A DNA stretch of 64,000 bases, taken from CAWDVH01 sp963805705. Its GTDB lineage: Bacteria > Actinomycetota > Actinomycetes > Streptosporangiales > Streptosporangiaceae. The translations under genes were made by a program, and so were the position numbers. Below the pieces are notes generated by a model. The model saw only the letters and a list, made by a program, of their open reading frames with translations, was not told the DNA's origin and made no database searches. Of the stretch, positions 43,022-52,996 are shown piece by piece. The stretch's first letter is position 1, and each line of letters opens with the position of its first letter. The stretch covers positions 992,001 through 1,056,000 of the forward strand of contig CAWDVH010000004.1 in NCBI GenBank assembly GCA_963805705.1, given 5' to 3'.

Positions 43022-44514
43022 GGGCAGCCGGGAGCACGCCCCAGCGGGTGCTCGGCGTGTGGTGCCCACGCTGGCCCGAGGTGAGGGACGACGAGGCAGC
43101 CGGACCCGAAGCGCAGGCATTCGAGCAGGTAGTAGGCGCGGTGGAGGAGTTCTGCCCGCGAGTGGAGGTGGTAAGGACCGGGGTCTGCGCCATCGGCGCG
43201 GCCGGCCCGGCCCGGTACTTCGGCGGGGAGGAATCTCTGGCGAGAAAGATCACGATAGCCGTCGGCAATCTCGGGTTCGACTGCCAGACGGGCATAGCAG
43301 ATGGCTTGTTCGCCGCGCTGCTTGCTGCCCGGGCGGGGCCGCCTGGCGCGGTAGTGGCACCAGGCGAGACGGCCGCGTTCCTGGCCCCGCATCCGGTTAC
43401 CGTGCTGGCGAGACCGGGGCTAGCCGGCTTGCTGACCCGGCTGGGTATCACGACGCTGGGTGAGTTCGCTGCGCTATCGGCGGCCGAGGCGGCCAGCCGG
43501 TTCGGTACTGAGGGAGCGCACGCGCACCGTCTGGCCCGCGGGCTGGATCCCCGGTCGCTGATGCCCCGCCCACCTGCGGCGGATCTGTCCGTCTGCCTTG
43601 AGTTCGACCCCCCGGCGGAACAATCCGAGCCCGTGGCATTCGCCGCCAAGACGCTCGCCGATCAGATGCATTCCCGCCTTGCGGCCAGCGGGCTTGCCTG
43701 CGTCCGGGTCCAGGTGCAGGCGATCTGCGAGGACGGGCGGGAGATTACCCGGCTGTGGCGGCACGACGGGCTCCTGTCCTCGCTCGCGGTGGCCGAGCGC
43801 GTGCGCTGGCAGCTTGACGGATGGCGGCCGGGCCAGCGCGAGCCGGGTGCGGGCGGGCGGAGTTCAGGCGGGCGGAGTTCAGGCGGGCGGAGTGCGGGTG
43901 GTCGGGATGCGGGCGCGGGCGATCCGGGCCGGGTCGCCGGGATCACGCTGCTGCGGCTGTCCCCTGACCAGCTGGTACGTGATGAGGGCCGCCAGCTTGG
44001 CCTGTGGGGCGATGCCGTGGTCAGCGACCGGGTAGCGCGCGCGGCCATCCGCGTGCAGGCCATGCTCGGGCACGGCGCGGTGCTGCGCCCGGTACTGGCT
44101 GGCGGTCGCAGCCCGGCCGAGCAGGTGATGCTGGTGCCGTTTGGCGACGCCGAGACCGCGATCCTCCCCGCAGGCCGGCCCTGGCCAGGAAAGATACCCG
44201 CCCCCGCCCCTGCCACGGTGTACCCGGTTCTGCTGCCGGCCAGGGTCACTGACGATTCCGGGGCGACGGTGACCGTCACCGGGCGCGCTCAGATTTCCGC
44301 TCCCCCCGCCCGGCTGTGGCTGTGGCCGCCGGCGGGCGCCGGGCGTTCACTGGCGGTCACTTCCTGGGCCGGCCCCTGGCCGGTCACCGAGCGGTGGTGG
44401 GACCCGGCGAGTTCCCGCAGGCGCGCCAGGTTCCAGCTCATCACCGAGGACGAGGACGCGTGGCTGGCGGTCGTGCAGGACGGCTGCTGGCTGATCGAGG
44501 CCAGCTACGACTAA
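43018..44514 (+). CDS. imuB: ImuB, Y-family DNA polymerase-like mutasome protein
   Basis: A 498-residue Y-family polymerase homologue (VLGVWCPRWPEV start, PARYFGGEESLARKI, GIADGLFAALLAARAG, LGITTLGEFAALS helix-hairpin-helix). ImuB proteins lack polymerase activity but bind the sliding clamp and link ImuA' and DnaE2. A 15-bp repeat near 43851-43905 encodes GGRSS units in a linker within the little-finger region. The C-terminus ends WLAVVQDGCWLIEASYD, typical of the family. ATG 43018 overlaps the imuA' stop. Confidence 0.9.
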   Translation: MRAAGSTPQRVLGVWCPRWPEVRDDEAAGPEAQAFEQVVGAVEEFCPRVEVVRTGVCAIGAAGPARYFGGEESLARKITIAVGNLGFDCQTGIADGLFAALLAARAGPPGAVVAPGETAAFLAPHPVTVLARPGLAGLLTRLGITTLGEFAALSAAEAASRFGTEGAHAHRLARGLDPRSLMPRPPAADLSVCLEFDPPAEQSEPVAFAAKTLADQMHSRLAASGLACVRVQVQAICEDGREITRLWRHDGLLSSLAVAERVRWQLDGWRPGQREPGAGGRSSGGRSSGGRSAGGRDAGAGDPGRVAGITLLRLSPDQLVRDEGRQLGLWGDAVVSDRVARAAIRVQAMLGHGAVLRPVLAGGRSPAEQVMLVPFGDAETAILPAGRPWPGKIPAPAPATVYPVLLPARVTDDSGATVTVTGRAQISAPPARLWLWPPAGAGRSLAVTSWAGPWPVTERWWDPASSRRRARFQLITEDEDAWLAVVQDGCWLIEASYD

Positions 44515-44836
44515 GGGCGGCTGAGACTGAGGGCTACTGGGGGGCCGCCTGCCGGGACGGGCCGCCTGCCGGGACGGGCCGCCTGCCGGGACGATGCCTA
44601 ACGGTCCGGTGACCGTTGGTCTCTGTCGGGACGCGGCCTGCTGGGACGGCGGCCTGCCGGACGGGCGGCCGAACGGCCCGTGACCGTTGATCGCTGTCGG
44701 CCGGCAGCTGCCAGCAGGCGCTGGTGAATTAATACGAATATGATTTCGATTAGTAAGAGGTTCTGTCAGTGCTACTCGCTATGCTGATCGAAGAGCATCA
44801 AGGCACCATGGACGGGCGCGGTGAGGAGGTGGCCTG
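44515..44836. other. imuB-HNH gap with a 17-bp tandem repeat and an SOS box
   Basis: Three near-identical 17-bp units (GCCGCCTGCCGGGACGG) span about 44543-44592, followed by two degenerate copies of a roughly 30-bp block (around GGTGACCGTT and CGTGACCGTT). An AT-rich stretch near 44728-44757 carries the LexA-like box. No gene is seen. Confidence 0.8.
44734..44749. promoter_or_regulatory. Degenerate LexA box before the HNH gene
   Basis: ACGAATATGATTTCGA keeps the CGAAT and TTCGA core of the upstream mutasome box and differs from the perfect box at four positions. It lies 87 bases before the HNH start. SOS boxes ahead of 13E12-family genes are known in mycobacteria, which supports the call. 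Confidence 0.65.
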
Positions 44837-47036
44837 ATGCAAGACGCTAGGCCAGCACCTTTAAAGGATGTACGGGCTGCAGGACAGGACATGCGCGAGG
44901 CAGGTGCTCCCCAGGGACTGGCGTGGTCCTGGGAATTGGATTTCGATGCGCTGCAAGCTGCACTAGATGCCCCCGCGTCCTGGAATCGCCCGCGCCCCCC
45001 GCGCACCTCTCGCCCCGCCGCCGACGGCGACAGTGCTGCTGCTGCTGACTCCGCTGCTGCTGGCTCCGCTGCTGCTGACTCCGCTGAGGAGGAGGATCAG
45101 GAGGCGCTACTGGACGCGATGTTCGCCAGCGAGAGGGCGCCAGAGATCCCGATCGGCACGGTTGCGGGACGTATCGCGGAAAGCCTGCCGACTGGGCCGG
45201 GACTGGCCGCCTGGCTGGCCAGCGCAGACGCGGGGAATTCAGAGGCCGGCGCGGGGAACCTAGAGGAAGGTGCCCTCGCCGGCGTGGCGGCGTCGTTCCG
45301 GCGGATGGCGTCGTGGGCACAGGCGGGAGAACTGGCCGCGGTCGCCCAGATCGCTTCCCGTGCCGCCGCTCGTGACGAGAAGATCGGCGTCGATGACAAG
45401 GGCAGGCCCGCCCGGATCCCGGCTAGCGCCTGCTCAGAGGTATCGCTGGGCCTGGTAATGACGCAACTTGGGGCATCTTGGTGGACCGACCTTGCCGTTA
45501 CCCTTCGCTGGCGATTGCCGGCCACCGGCGCGGCGCTGGCCGAGGGCAGCATTGACCTGCCCCGTGCCCGGTTGATCGCTGAGGCAACCAGCCTGCTTGG
45601 TGACGAGGCAGCACGAGATGTGGAGGAGCAGGTCCTGCCCGGCGCAGGAAGAATGACCACCGGGCAGTTGCGTGCCGCACTGCGCCGGGCCGTGATCGCT
45701 GTTGACCCCGAGGGCGCAGAACGGAGGCGGGAGGAAGCCGAACGGCGCGCGAAGGTCAGCCTGTACGGCGATGAGGACGGCACCGCCACGCTGTCGGGCT
45801 CCGGCTTGCCGGTTATCCAGGCGGCGGCGGCAATGGCCAGGGTCACGGCAATGGCCCGCGCGCTGAAGGCTTCCGGCGCGAGCGGCGGGATGGACCTGCA
45901 CCGGGCCCAGGTGTTCATCGGGCTACTGCTAGGCACCCTGCCCTTCATTCCGCCCGCAGAGGGTGGCCCCCCAGATATCCCGCCTCCTGCAGATGATGGC
46001 GGCCCGGATGATGGCGGTCCGGGAGACTGCGGCCCGGAAGACGGCGTCCCCTATGACCATGACCCTGATGCCGCCGGGCTCTGCCTCGGTGATCAGGATG
46101 CACCCTGGGATGATGGCGACCCGTACCAGGGCGGCGACCCGATACTGGCCAGCTACGACGAGCCGGACATAGACGACTTGCCTGCATCGCCGCCAGCATG
46201 GGCGCCGCTGCCCGCAGCGATCCCGCCCGCTTTCGCCCGTTCCGGATCCGCCCAGGCCGGGATCGGCCGTTCCGGGACCGCCCAGGCCGGGACCGGGCGG
46301 CCTCCGCCGGGGCTGCTGGACCTCTCCCTGCCCTGGTCCGCGCTCGTCGGGCTGAGCGCTGAGCCGGGCAATCTGGGCCGCATCGGCCCGATTGCAGCAT
46401 CGCAGGCCCGTCGGCTGGCGGACGCCGCGTCCGCTGATCCCGCTGCCGAGTGGCGGGTCATCGTGACTACCCGTGCCGGGCAATCCCTGGCGGTTGCCCG
46501 CATACCGCGCCCTCGTGTTCGGGGAGAGCAGGCTGGCCATGACGGAGCCGCCGCGGGTGCCGGGCTGGTTGGCCGGATCACCCTCACCATCAGTGAGGAC
46601 GCTCTGACCAGCCCGCCGGGACGCGATCCGCCTGGAGGGATGGCGGCTGCTGCCCTGCGCACGGCGAATAGGGCTGCGGCTCGGGCCAAGGAGCAAGCAC
46701 GAGGTAACGCCGCCGCAGGCGGCTGCGCGCACCAGGCTGAGTCCCTGGCCTACCGGCCCCCGCCCCGGCTGCTGGAGTTCGTCATTGCCCGAGACCTGAC
46801 TTGCCGGTTTCCCTCGTGCCGGCAGCCCGGCCTGGCGCGGCGACCTGGACCACACCATCCCGCATGACCACGGCGGGCGGACCTGCTCCTGCAATCTCGG
46901 ACCACTGTGCCGGGCTCATCACCAGATCAAGCAGCTCAGGGGCTGGTTGCTCAGCCAGCCCTCGCCGGGCATCTTCGAGTGGGTCACCCCGACTGGCCGG
47001 CGTTACACCGCCACCCCCGACATCCACCCCGTCTAA
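44837..47036 (+). pseudogene. DUF222/13E12-type HNH endonuclease gene, frameshifted at the HNH motif
   Basis: A DUF222-like helical domain (about residues 150-350, e.g. IDLPRARLIAEATSLLGDEAA, then EEQVLPGAGRMTTGQLRAAL) is preceded by an Asp/Ala repeat and followed by an acidic linker. The direct frame ends at 46867 just after CRFPSCRQP. Dropping one base at about 46829 restores the HNH site: DLDHTIPHDHGG, CNLGPLC, then HHQIKQLRGW, ending PDIHPV at 47036. ATG 44837 has GAGGAGGTGG upstream. Function: DNA cleavage, biology unknown. It sits between imuB and dnaE2 with its own LexA box. One extra G or C breaks the frame; assembly error is possible. Confidence 0.85.
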
Positions 47037-47061
47037 GCGAGCAGGAAGGAGGGCGGCGGCG

Positions 47062-50000
47062 ATGGGGTGGGACAACCCGCCGGTGCCGTGGCGGGAGCTT
47101 GAACGGCTTCTGTCCTGGCGTGACCCCGGCGATATGGACCCAGGCAGCGACTCCCGCGCCGATGCCGTCGATCGCGGGGGAGCGGAAGAAATGCCGCCCT
47201 GCCCGGTCACTCAGCTGCCCACGGCCAGGCAGACCGGCAGAGGCGAACGGGGCCCGGCCTGGGCCGAGTTGCACTGCCATTCGTCCTACAGCTTCCTCGA
47301 CGGGGCCTCCAGCCCCGCTGACCTGATCGACCAGGCCGCAGGACTCGGCCTGGCTGCACTCGCCATCACCGACCACGACGGCATGTACGGCGTGCCTCAG
47401 TTTGCCCAGGCGGCAGCCCGTCTCAGGCGGAAGACCGGTACCAGGATCGGCACGATCTTCGGCGCCGAGCTCAGCCTGGGCCTGACCAGCGGCCAGGGTG
47501 GCGTTCCCGATCCGGAGGGACAGCACCTGCTGGTGCTGGCCAGGGACTCGGAAGGGTACGGGCGGCTGTGCCAGGTGATCAGTGACGCGCAGCTAGCCGG
47601 CGGGGAGAAAGGACGTCCCGTTTACGATCTCGATGTTCTCGCCCGGGCTCATGATGGGCACTGGGCCGTCCTCACGGGCTGCCGCAAGGGCGCGGTGCCA
47701 GCTGCGCTCTCGACGGGCCGTCGGCCCGCCGCCGGCCCGCAGCCCGCGGCCGGCCCGCAGCAGCCCGCCGTCGGTCAGCCGCATCCCCCCTCCCAGTGGC
47801 AGCTCCCCGCCAGCCAGCAGCAGCCCGCCAGCCAGCAGCCCGCCAGCCAGCAGCCCGCGCGCGCCCGCCGCCACCCTGCAGCCCGCCGCCACCCTGCAGG
47901 CGGCAGTCACAGAACTCCGGGCCCTGATCTCCATCTTCGGCGCGGAGAACGTCATGGTGGAGCTCTCCAGCCATGACCAGCCAACCGACGACGAGCGAAA
48001 CGACGCACTCTTCGAACTGGCCCGCCAGACCGGAACTGCCGTGATCGCTACTGGCAACGTCCACTACGCGTCGCCGCAGGACGCGCGGCTGGCCCAGGTG
48101 CTGGCCTCGGTCAGGGGACGCCGCAGCCTGGATGAGATGGACGGCTGGCTGGCCGCCTCCGGCGGTGCCTACCTGAGGTCGGGCGCGGAGATGCAGCGCC
48201 GGCTGCGCCGGTACCCGGGCGTTTTCGAGCGCACCGTGCAGCTGGCCCGCGACTGCGCATTCGACTTCAAGGTAGTGGCGCCCCAGCTGCCAGACTTTCC
48301 TGTTCCCCGCGGCTACAAAAGCGAAGCCGACTGGCTGCGCGCGCTGGTGCGGGAGAAGGCGCGGGAACGCTACGGCCCGCCCCACGCAGAACGCCAGCCG
48401 GGTGCCTACGCCCAGCTCGCCCGCGAACTCGACGTCATCGTTGATCTCGGGTTCCCCGGCTACTTCCTGATCGTGCACAATATCGTGCAGTTTTGCGAGA
48501 ACGAGGGCATCCTGTGCCAGGGCCGGGGATCAGCAGCCAACTCAGCCGTCTGCTATGCGCTCGGAATTACCAGCGTCGACCCCGTTCGGCATGGATTGCT
48601 GTTTGAGCGTTTTCTTTCCTCAGGCCGGGACGGGCCGCCGGACATCGACCTGGATATCGAGCACCGGCGCCGCGAGGAGGTCATCCAGCACGTCTATGGC
48701 GCCTATGGCCGGGGCAACGCCGCGCAGGTCGCCAATGTGATCTCCTACCGGCCGCGGATGGCGCTGCGCGATGCGGGGCGGGCTCTCGGCTACTCGACAG
48801 AGCAGCAGAACGCCTGGTCCCGGCAGGTCGGGCCGCGGCAGTACGGGCCCGGCCAGCTCATCCCGCCGGACGCGGGGGTCCCGGAGGCTGTCACCGAACT
48901 CGCCGAGCAGATGCAGCGACTGCCCCGTCACCTGGGTATTCACTCCGGCGGGATGGTGATCTGCGACCGGCCGGTGGGGGAGGTGTGCCCGGTGGAATGG
49001 GCGCGGATGCCGGGCCGCACCGTCCTGCAATGGGACAAGGATGACTGCGCGTACGCGGGCCTGGTCAAGTTCGACCTGCTCGGCCTGGGCATGCTCACGG
49101 CGCTGCGGGACTGCTTCGAGCTGGTCGCCCGGCATCATGACCAGCGCTGGAGCCTGCACTCGATCCCGCAGGAGGACCCCGGCGTCTACGACATGCTGTG
49201 CGAGGCCGACACCGTGGGAGTGTTCCAGGTCGAGTCGCGCGCCCAGATGGCGACCCTCCCGCGACTGCGGCCCAGGGAGTTCTATGACCTGGTCATCGAG
49301 GTGGCGCTGATCAGGCCGGGTCCGATCCAGGGCGGCTCGGTCCACCCGTACATGCGCCGGCGGCACGGCGGCGAGGTGGCGGTGCTCCCGCACGAGTCCA
49401 TGCACCATGCTCTCGGCAAGACCCTCGGCGTGCCGCTGTTCCAGGAGCAGATGATGCAGATCGCCATCGACTGCGCGGGCTTCACCGCCACCGAGGCGGA
49501 CAGGCTGCGGCAGGCGATGAGCTCCAAGCGCGCGCCCGAGCGGATCGAGGAACTGCGCGGCCGGCTGCTGGACGGGATGGCGGCCAGGGGCATCCCCGCG
49601 CAGGTCGCCGAGGACATCTACCTCAAGATCCTGGCCTTCTCCAGCTACGGCTTCCCCGAGTCACATGCGATCAGCTTTGCCTACCTGGTCTACGCGAGCG
49701 CCTGGCTGAAGTGCTACTACCCGGCCGCGTTCACCGCCGCCCTGCTGCGCGCCCAGCCCATGGGCTTCTACGCCCCCGCCAGCCTGATCAGCGACGTGCG
49801 CAGGCACGGCGTGCGGGTGCGCGGTGTCGACGTGAACGCCAGCGGCGTCCTGGCCACCCTGGAAGAGCCAGAAACTACAACGCCCCCCATTCGAAACGGC
49901 CAGCCCCGCGCCCGTCCCGTCACCCATCCCGACCCGCCATCCGGGGGCCGGGCGGTGCCGGGCCAGCCAGCCATCAGGATCGGCCTGTCCGAGGTGCGCG

Positions 50001-50653
50001 GCCTGGGCTCGCAGGCAGCTGCCGCCATCGTGGCCGGCCAGCCGTACGCGGATCTGGAGGACTTCGCCCGGCGCACCACGCTATCGGTCCCGGCCATGGA
50101 GGCACTGGCGACTGCGGGCGCGTTCGGCTGTTTCGGCGTGAGCCGGCGCGAGGCGCTGTGGTCGGCAGGCGCGGCCGCCACTATTTCCGACCAGCAGCTG
50201 CCCGGCACCACTCCGGGACTGACGCCGCCGCCGCTGCGGGCCATGACGGCGGCGCAGGAGACCTTCGCGGACCTGTGGGCGACCGGGACGTACGGCACCC
50301 ATCCGGTGGAGCACATCCGCTCCCTGCTGTCGGAGCGTGGCGTGTCGCCGGCCTGCGACCTGCGGACGGCGCGGCCGGGAGCAGCTATCGCGGTGGGCGG
50401 ACTTGTCACGCACCGGCAGCAGCCGGGGACGGCCCGCGGGGTGGTGTTCCTGAGCCTGGAGGACGAGACCGGGATGGCTAATGTCATCTGCCCGCCGTGG
50501 GTGTGGGCACGCTATCGCCGGCTCGGGATGGACGCCAGCGCGCTGCTGGTGAACGGCCGGGTAGAGCGCATCGATGGGTCGGTGAGCCTGCTCGCCACCC
50601 GGCTGCGCCGGCTTCGGGTGGTCGCCGCCGCCCGCAGCCGCGACTTCCGCTGA
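47062..50653 (+). pseudogene. dnaE2: Error-prone DNA polymerase DnaE2 (ImuC), frame break in a PHP-domain repeat
   Basis: Catalytic subunit of the SOS mutasome. The PHP domain starts with ELHCHSSYSFLDGASSP and continues to VLTGCRKGAVP. A low-complexity Gln/Pro/Ala insert (about 47690-47900, tandem 15-bp units) follows, inside which the frame must move by one base. From about 47900 the second frame is open to 50653: AVTELRALISIFGAENVMVEL, QGRGSAANSAVCYALGIT, PDIDLDIEHRRREEVIQ (catalytic Asp pair), FSSYGFPESHAISFAYLVY, OB-fold end. ATG 47062 has AAGGAGGG. It lies 26 bases after the HNH gene. Real insert size cannot be judged; the break may be a read error. Confidence 0.88.
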
Positions 50654-51121
50654 GCGCCAGTGCCGTCGTGGGAGTGCCGACGCGGGAAGTGCGGGGCGCG
50701 GGGGTGCCGACGTGGGCAGTGCCGACGTCGGGAGTGCGGGGCGCGGAAACCGCAGCGCGGGTACCCACCGGGGGCGAGCCGGACGGGGCCGTACCGCTGG
50801 TGTGGCAGTGCCGGTCCCGCTCCCGGCACTGCCACGACCATCGAGGGCTACCCGGTTGGAAGCCCAGAGCGCCCAGTTACGCACGGTCGCGAGATCTGTC
50901 TTGACCTGCGGCCGGAATGGGGTCAGTGCTTGACAGCGGTCAGTCTAGGGAGAATGCCGCCGTTGCTTTGGCAATCGTGCGTCGGAAGTTACGCTTCACA
51001 TTCTTGCAGGTTTTGGGATCGCAGAGAAGTAGAAAATCGCATCAAATCCGGTCACCGTCACCTACCTGATTGTGACCGCACCCGAGTCCGCAGGCGGAGG
51101 GCTTGCCCGCAGGCGGAGAGC
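50654..51121. other. Long convergent gap after dnaE2
   Basis: About 470 bases with no credible gene. It contains the 13-bp hairpin at 50802-50835 and an AT-richer block (50940-51070). TTGACA at 50930-50935 has no well-spaced -10, so it is not called as a promoter. Confidence 0.5.
50802..50835. terminator. 13-bp perfect hairpin, terminator-like
   Basis: GTGGCAGTGCCGG pairs with CCGGCACTGCCAC around an 8-nt loop. It lies about 150 bases after dnaE2 and beyond the carboxylesterase stop on the other strand. The same core recurs at 52883-52917 behind the second carboxylesterase. Confidence 0.7.
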
Positions 51122-52797
51122 TCACCCTCTGGCCGTCGCCCAGAATGCGCACTGATGCTCGGCTGCGAAATCGGTCTCGACCGTCGGCCTCGGCTCGTCC
51201 AGGGACTGGATGCGCTGGCTGGAGTTGCGGAAGCCCGGCCAGGGCGGCTCGCCGAATGAGGACGGGAAACTCCGCCTGGCGAAGTTCGTCCAGTACTGCT
51301 TCATGCTGGCCGCCAGTCGCTGCTGCGCTGCCGTCAGCGGGCCAGGGAACGCGCTGACGTTCAGGTCGAAGAGGTACTGAATCTCGGACGCGTGCGCCGC
51401 TCCGTAGGAGAAACCGCTGACCGGGGGCAGGAAGCGCTGCGGCGCGTTCTCGTCATTGAACTCGTAGCCGAAGGTCGGCACGAACTTGGACACCGACGTG
51501 TCCACCGTCAGCGCGGGACACGCGAAGATGGCGTCGGTGCCGACCGCGCCGAGGGCCTCGGCCGGATTCGCGAAGCTGCTCAGCGGATAATGCGATATGA
51601 CGACATCGGCTTCTGCGGGCGTGACGCCGGCCGTTGTCTCGATCATGCTCTTGTAGTTCCCGGCCGTGACCGTCACGCCCGACAACTCGGTAATGGCGAC
51701 GAACAGCCGCCACTCGTCGTGGTTGGACCCGTTGATCACCGGCACGCGGTTGAACTCACCGCGGCTCAGGGCCGTCCCGATCGACTGGGTGAGCACCTTG
51801 CCGTCGATGTTCGGCCCGACCGCGCCCTGGTCATTCAGGATGGTCTGTACCGACAGGCCGCGCAGGCAGGCCGCGGTCTGGCTGGCGCACCCGGTCTTGG
51901 TGGCGAATGCCTCGCCCGAGGCCTCGGCCAACGCCAGGGAAGGCTGGACCAGGTCGTAGGCGCCGCTCTCGATGATCGCCTTGGTGAACAGGCCCCTGGC
52001 GGTAGGTGAGGCGATCTGCGATAGGACGCTGAGGCCGCCGGCGGATTCGCCGAAGATGGTGACGTTGCGCGGGTTGCCGCCGAAGTTGCGGATGTTGCGC
52101 TGGACCCAGCGCAGCGCGGCCTGCTGGTCCATCAGCCCGTAGTTGCCGGATGGGCCGCCCTTGCGGCCCACTAGTGCCGGGTGGGCCAGGAAGCCGAGGG
52201 CGCCGAGGCGGTAGTTGATGGTGACGACGATCGCGCCGTCCTTCACCAGCTTGGCCGGGTTGTAGTCGTTGCTCTCGCCGCTGACCAGCGCGCCGCCGTG
52301 GATCCAGACCATGACCGGCAGGGCGGCCCTGATGTGCGCCGGGGTGTAGACGTTCAGGAACAGGCAGTTCTCCGACAGGCTGGCCTGGCCGAACGGGCCG
52401 CCTGCCTGCGGGCAGTGCGGGCCGAACTGGGTCGCGGAGCGCACGCCCTTCCAGCGCGCGGCCGGGTGCGGCGGCCGCCAGCGCAGCCGGCCGGCCGGGG
52501 AGCGGCGTAGGGAACGCCGAGGAACTCGTCCGTCGTTCCCGCCGCCATGCCGCGAAGCCGGCCATCGGCCGTGGTCACGACCAGCCTCCTGGCCGGGCCC
52601 TGGTGCCCAGCCGATGACGCGGTCACCCTGCTGGCCGTCGTGCTGCCGGCGGTGCTGCTGCTGCCGGGGCTGCTGCTGGCGGTCGCGCTGCTGGCGGTCG
52701 CGCTGCAGGAGGTCGCGCCGGCGATCAGGGCGCCCACGGCGATCACCCCCGCGCCTAGGCGGGCGCGATCTCGCCAGCCGGTTCCCTTACCCAACAT
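51122..52797 (-). pseudogene. Type B carboxylesterase, copy 1, frameshifted near the N-terminus
   Basis: ATG 52797 (GGAGA upstream) starts a signal peptide (GAGVIAVGALIAGATSC) and reaches EFLGVPYAAP. One base is then missing near 52500 in a C-rich run. The catalytic part continues in another frame, open to 51122: ENCLFLNVYTP, WIHGGALVSG (oxyanion hole), FGESAGG nucleophile elbow, and a late His in YGAAHASEIQYLF. Secreted ester hydrolase; substrate unknown. Compared with copy 2, the missing base should restore VPYAAPPAGRLRW. The middle third is almost identical in DNA to copy 2. Confidence 0.85.
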
Positions 52798-52809
52798 CTG
52801 CGTTCTCCG

Positions 52810-52858
52810 TTCACTGGATCTCTGAGTTCACTGGATCTCTGAGTTCACTGGACCTGAC
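52810..52858. repeat. 17-bp tandem repeat before carboxylesterase copy 1
   Basis: TTCACTGGATCTCTGAG is repeated twice and a third partial copy follows. It lies immediately upstream of the minus-strand esterase start, in the promoter region. Confidence 0.85.
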
Positions 52859-52882
52859 CAGATGGCGAGCACCCGCGCGCGA

Positions 52883-52917
52883 GCGGCAGTGCCGATCATG
52901 ACGACCGGCACTGCCGC
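52883..52917 (-). terminator. 12-bp hairpin after carboxylesterase copy 2
   Basis: GCGGCAGTGCCG pairs with CGGCACTGCCGC around an 11-nt loop, 80 bases downstream of the copy 2 stop on the minus strand. Its core matches the hairpin at 50802-50835. Confidence 0.65.
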
Positions 52918-52996
52918 GCCCAGATGCGTATATGACCTGCGTTTATGACCTGCTTTCATGACCGGCCAGACGGTACGGCCCGGCAGGCGTGCGGGC

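Noticed and set aside
50930..50960. TTGACA promoter in the gap after dnaE2
   Set aside because: The nearest -10-like sequence (TAGGGA) is only 10 bases away and no gene follows in that direction.
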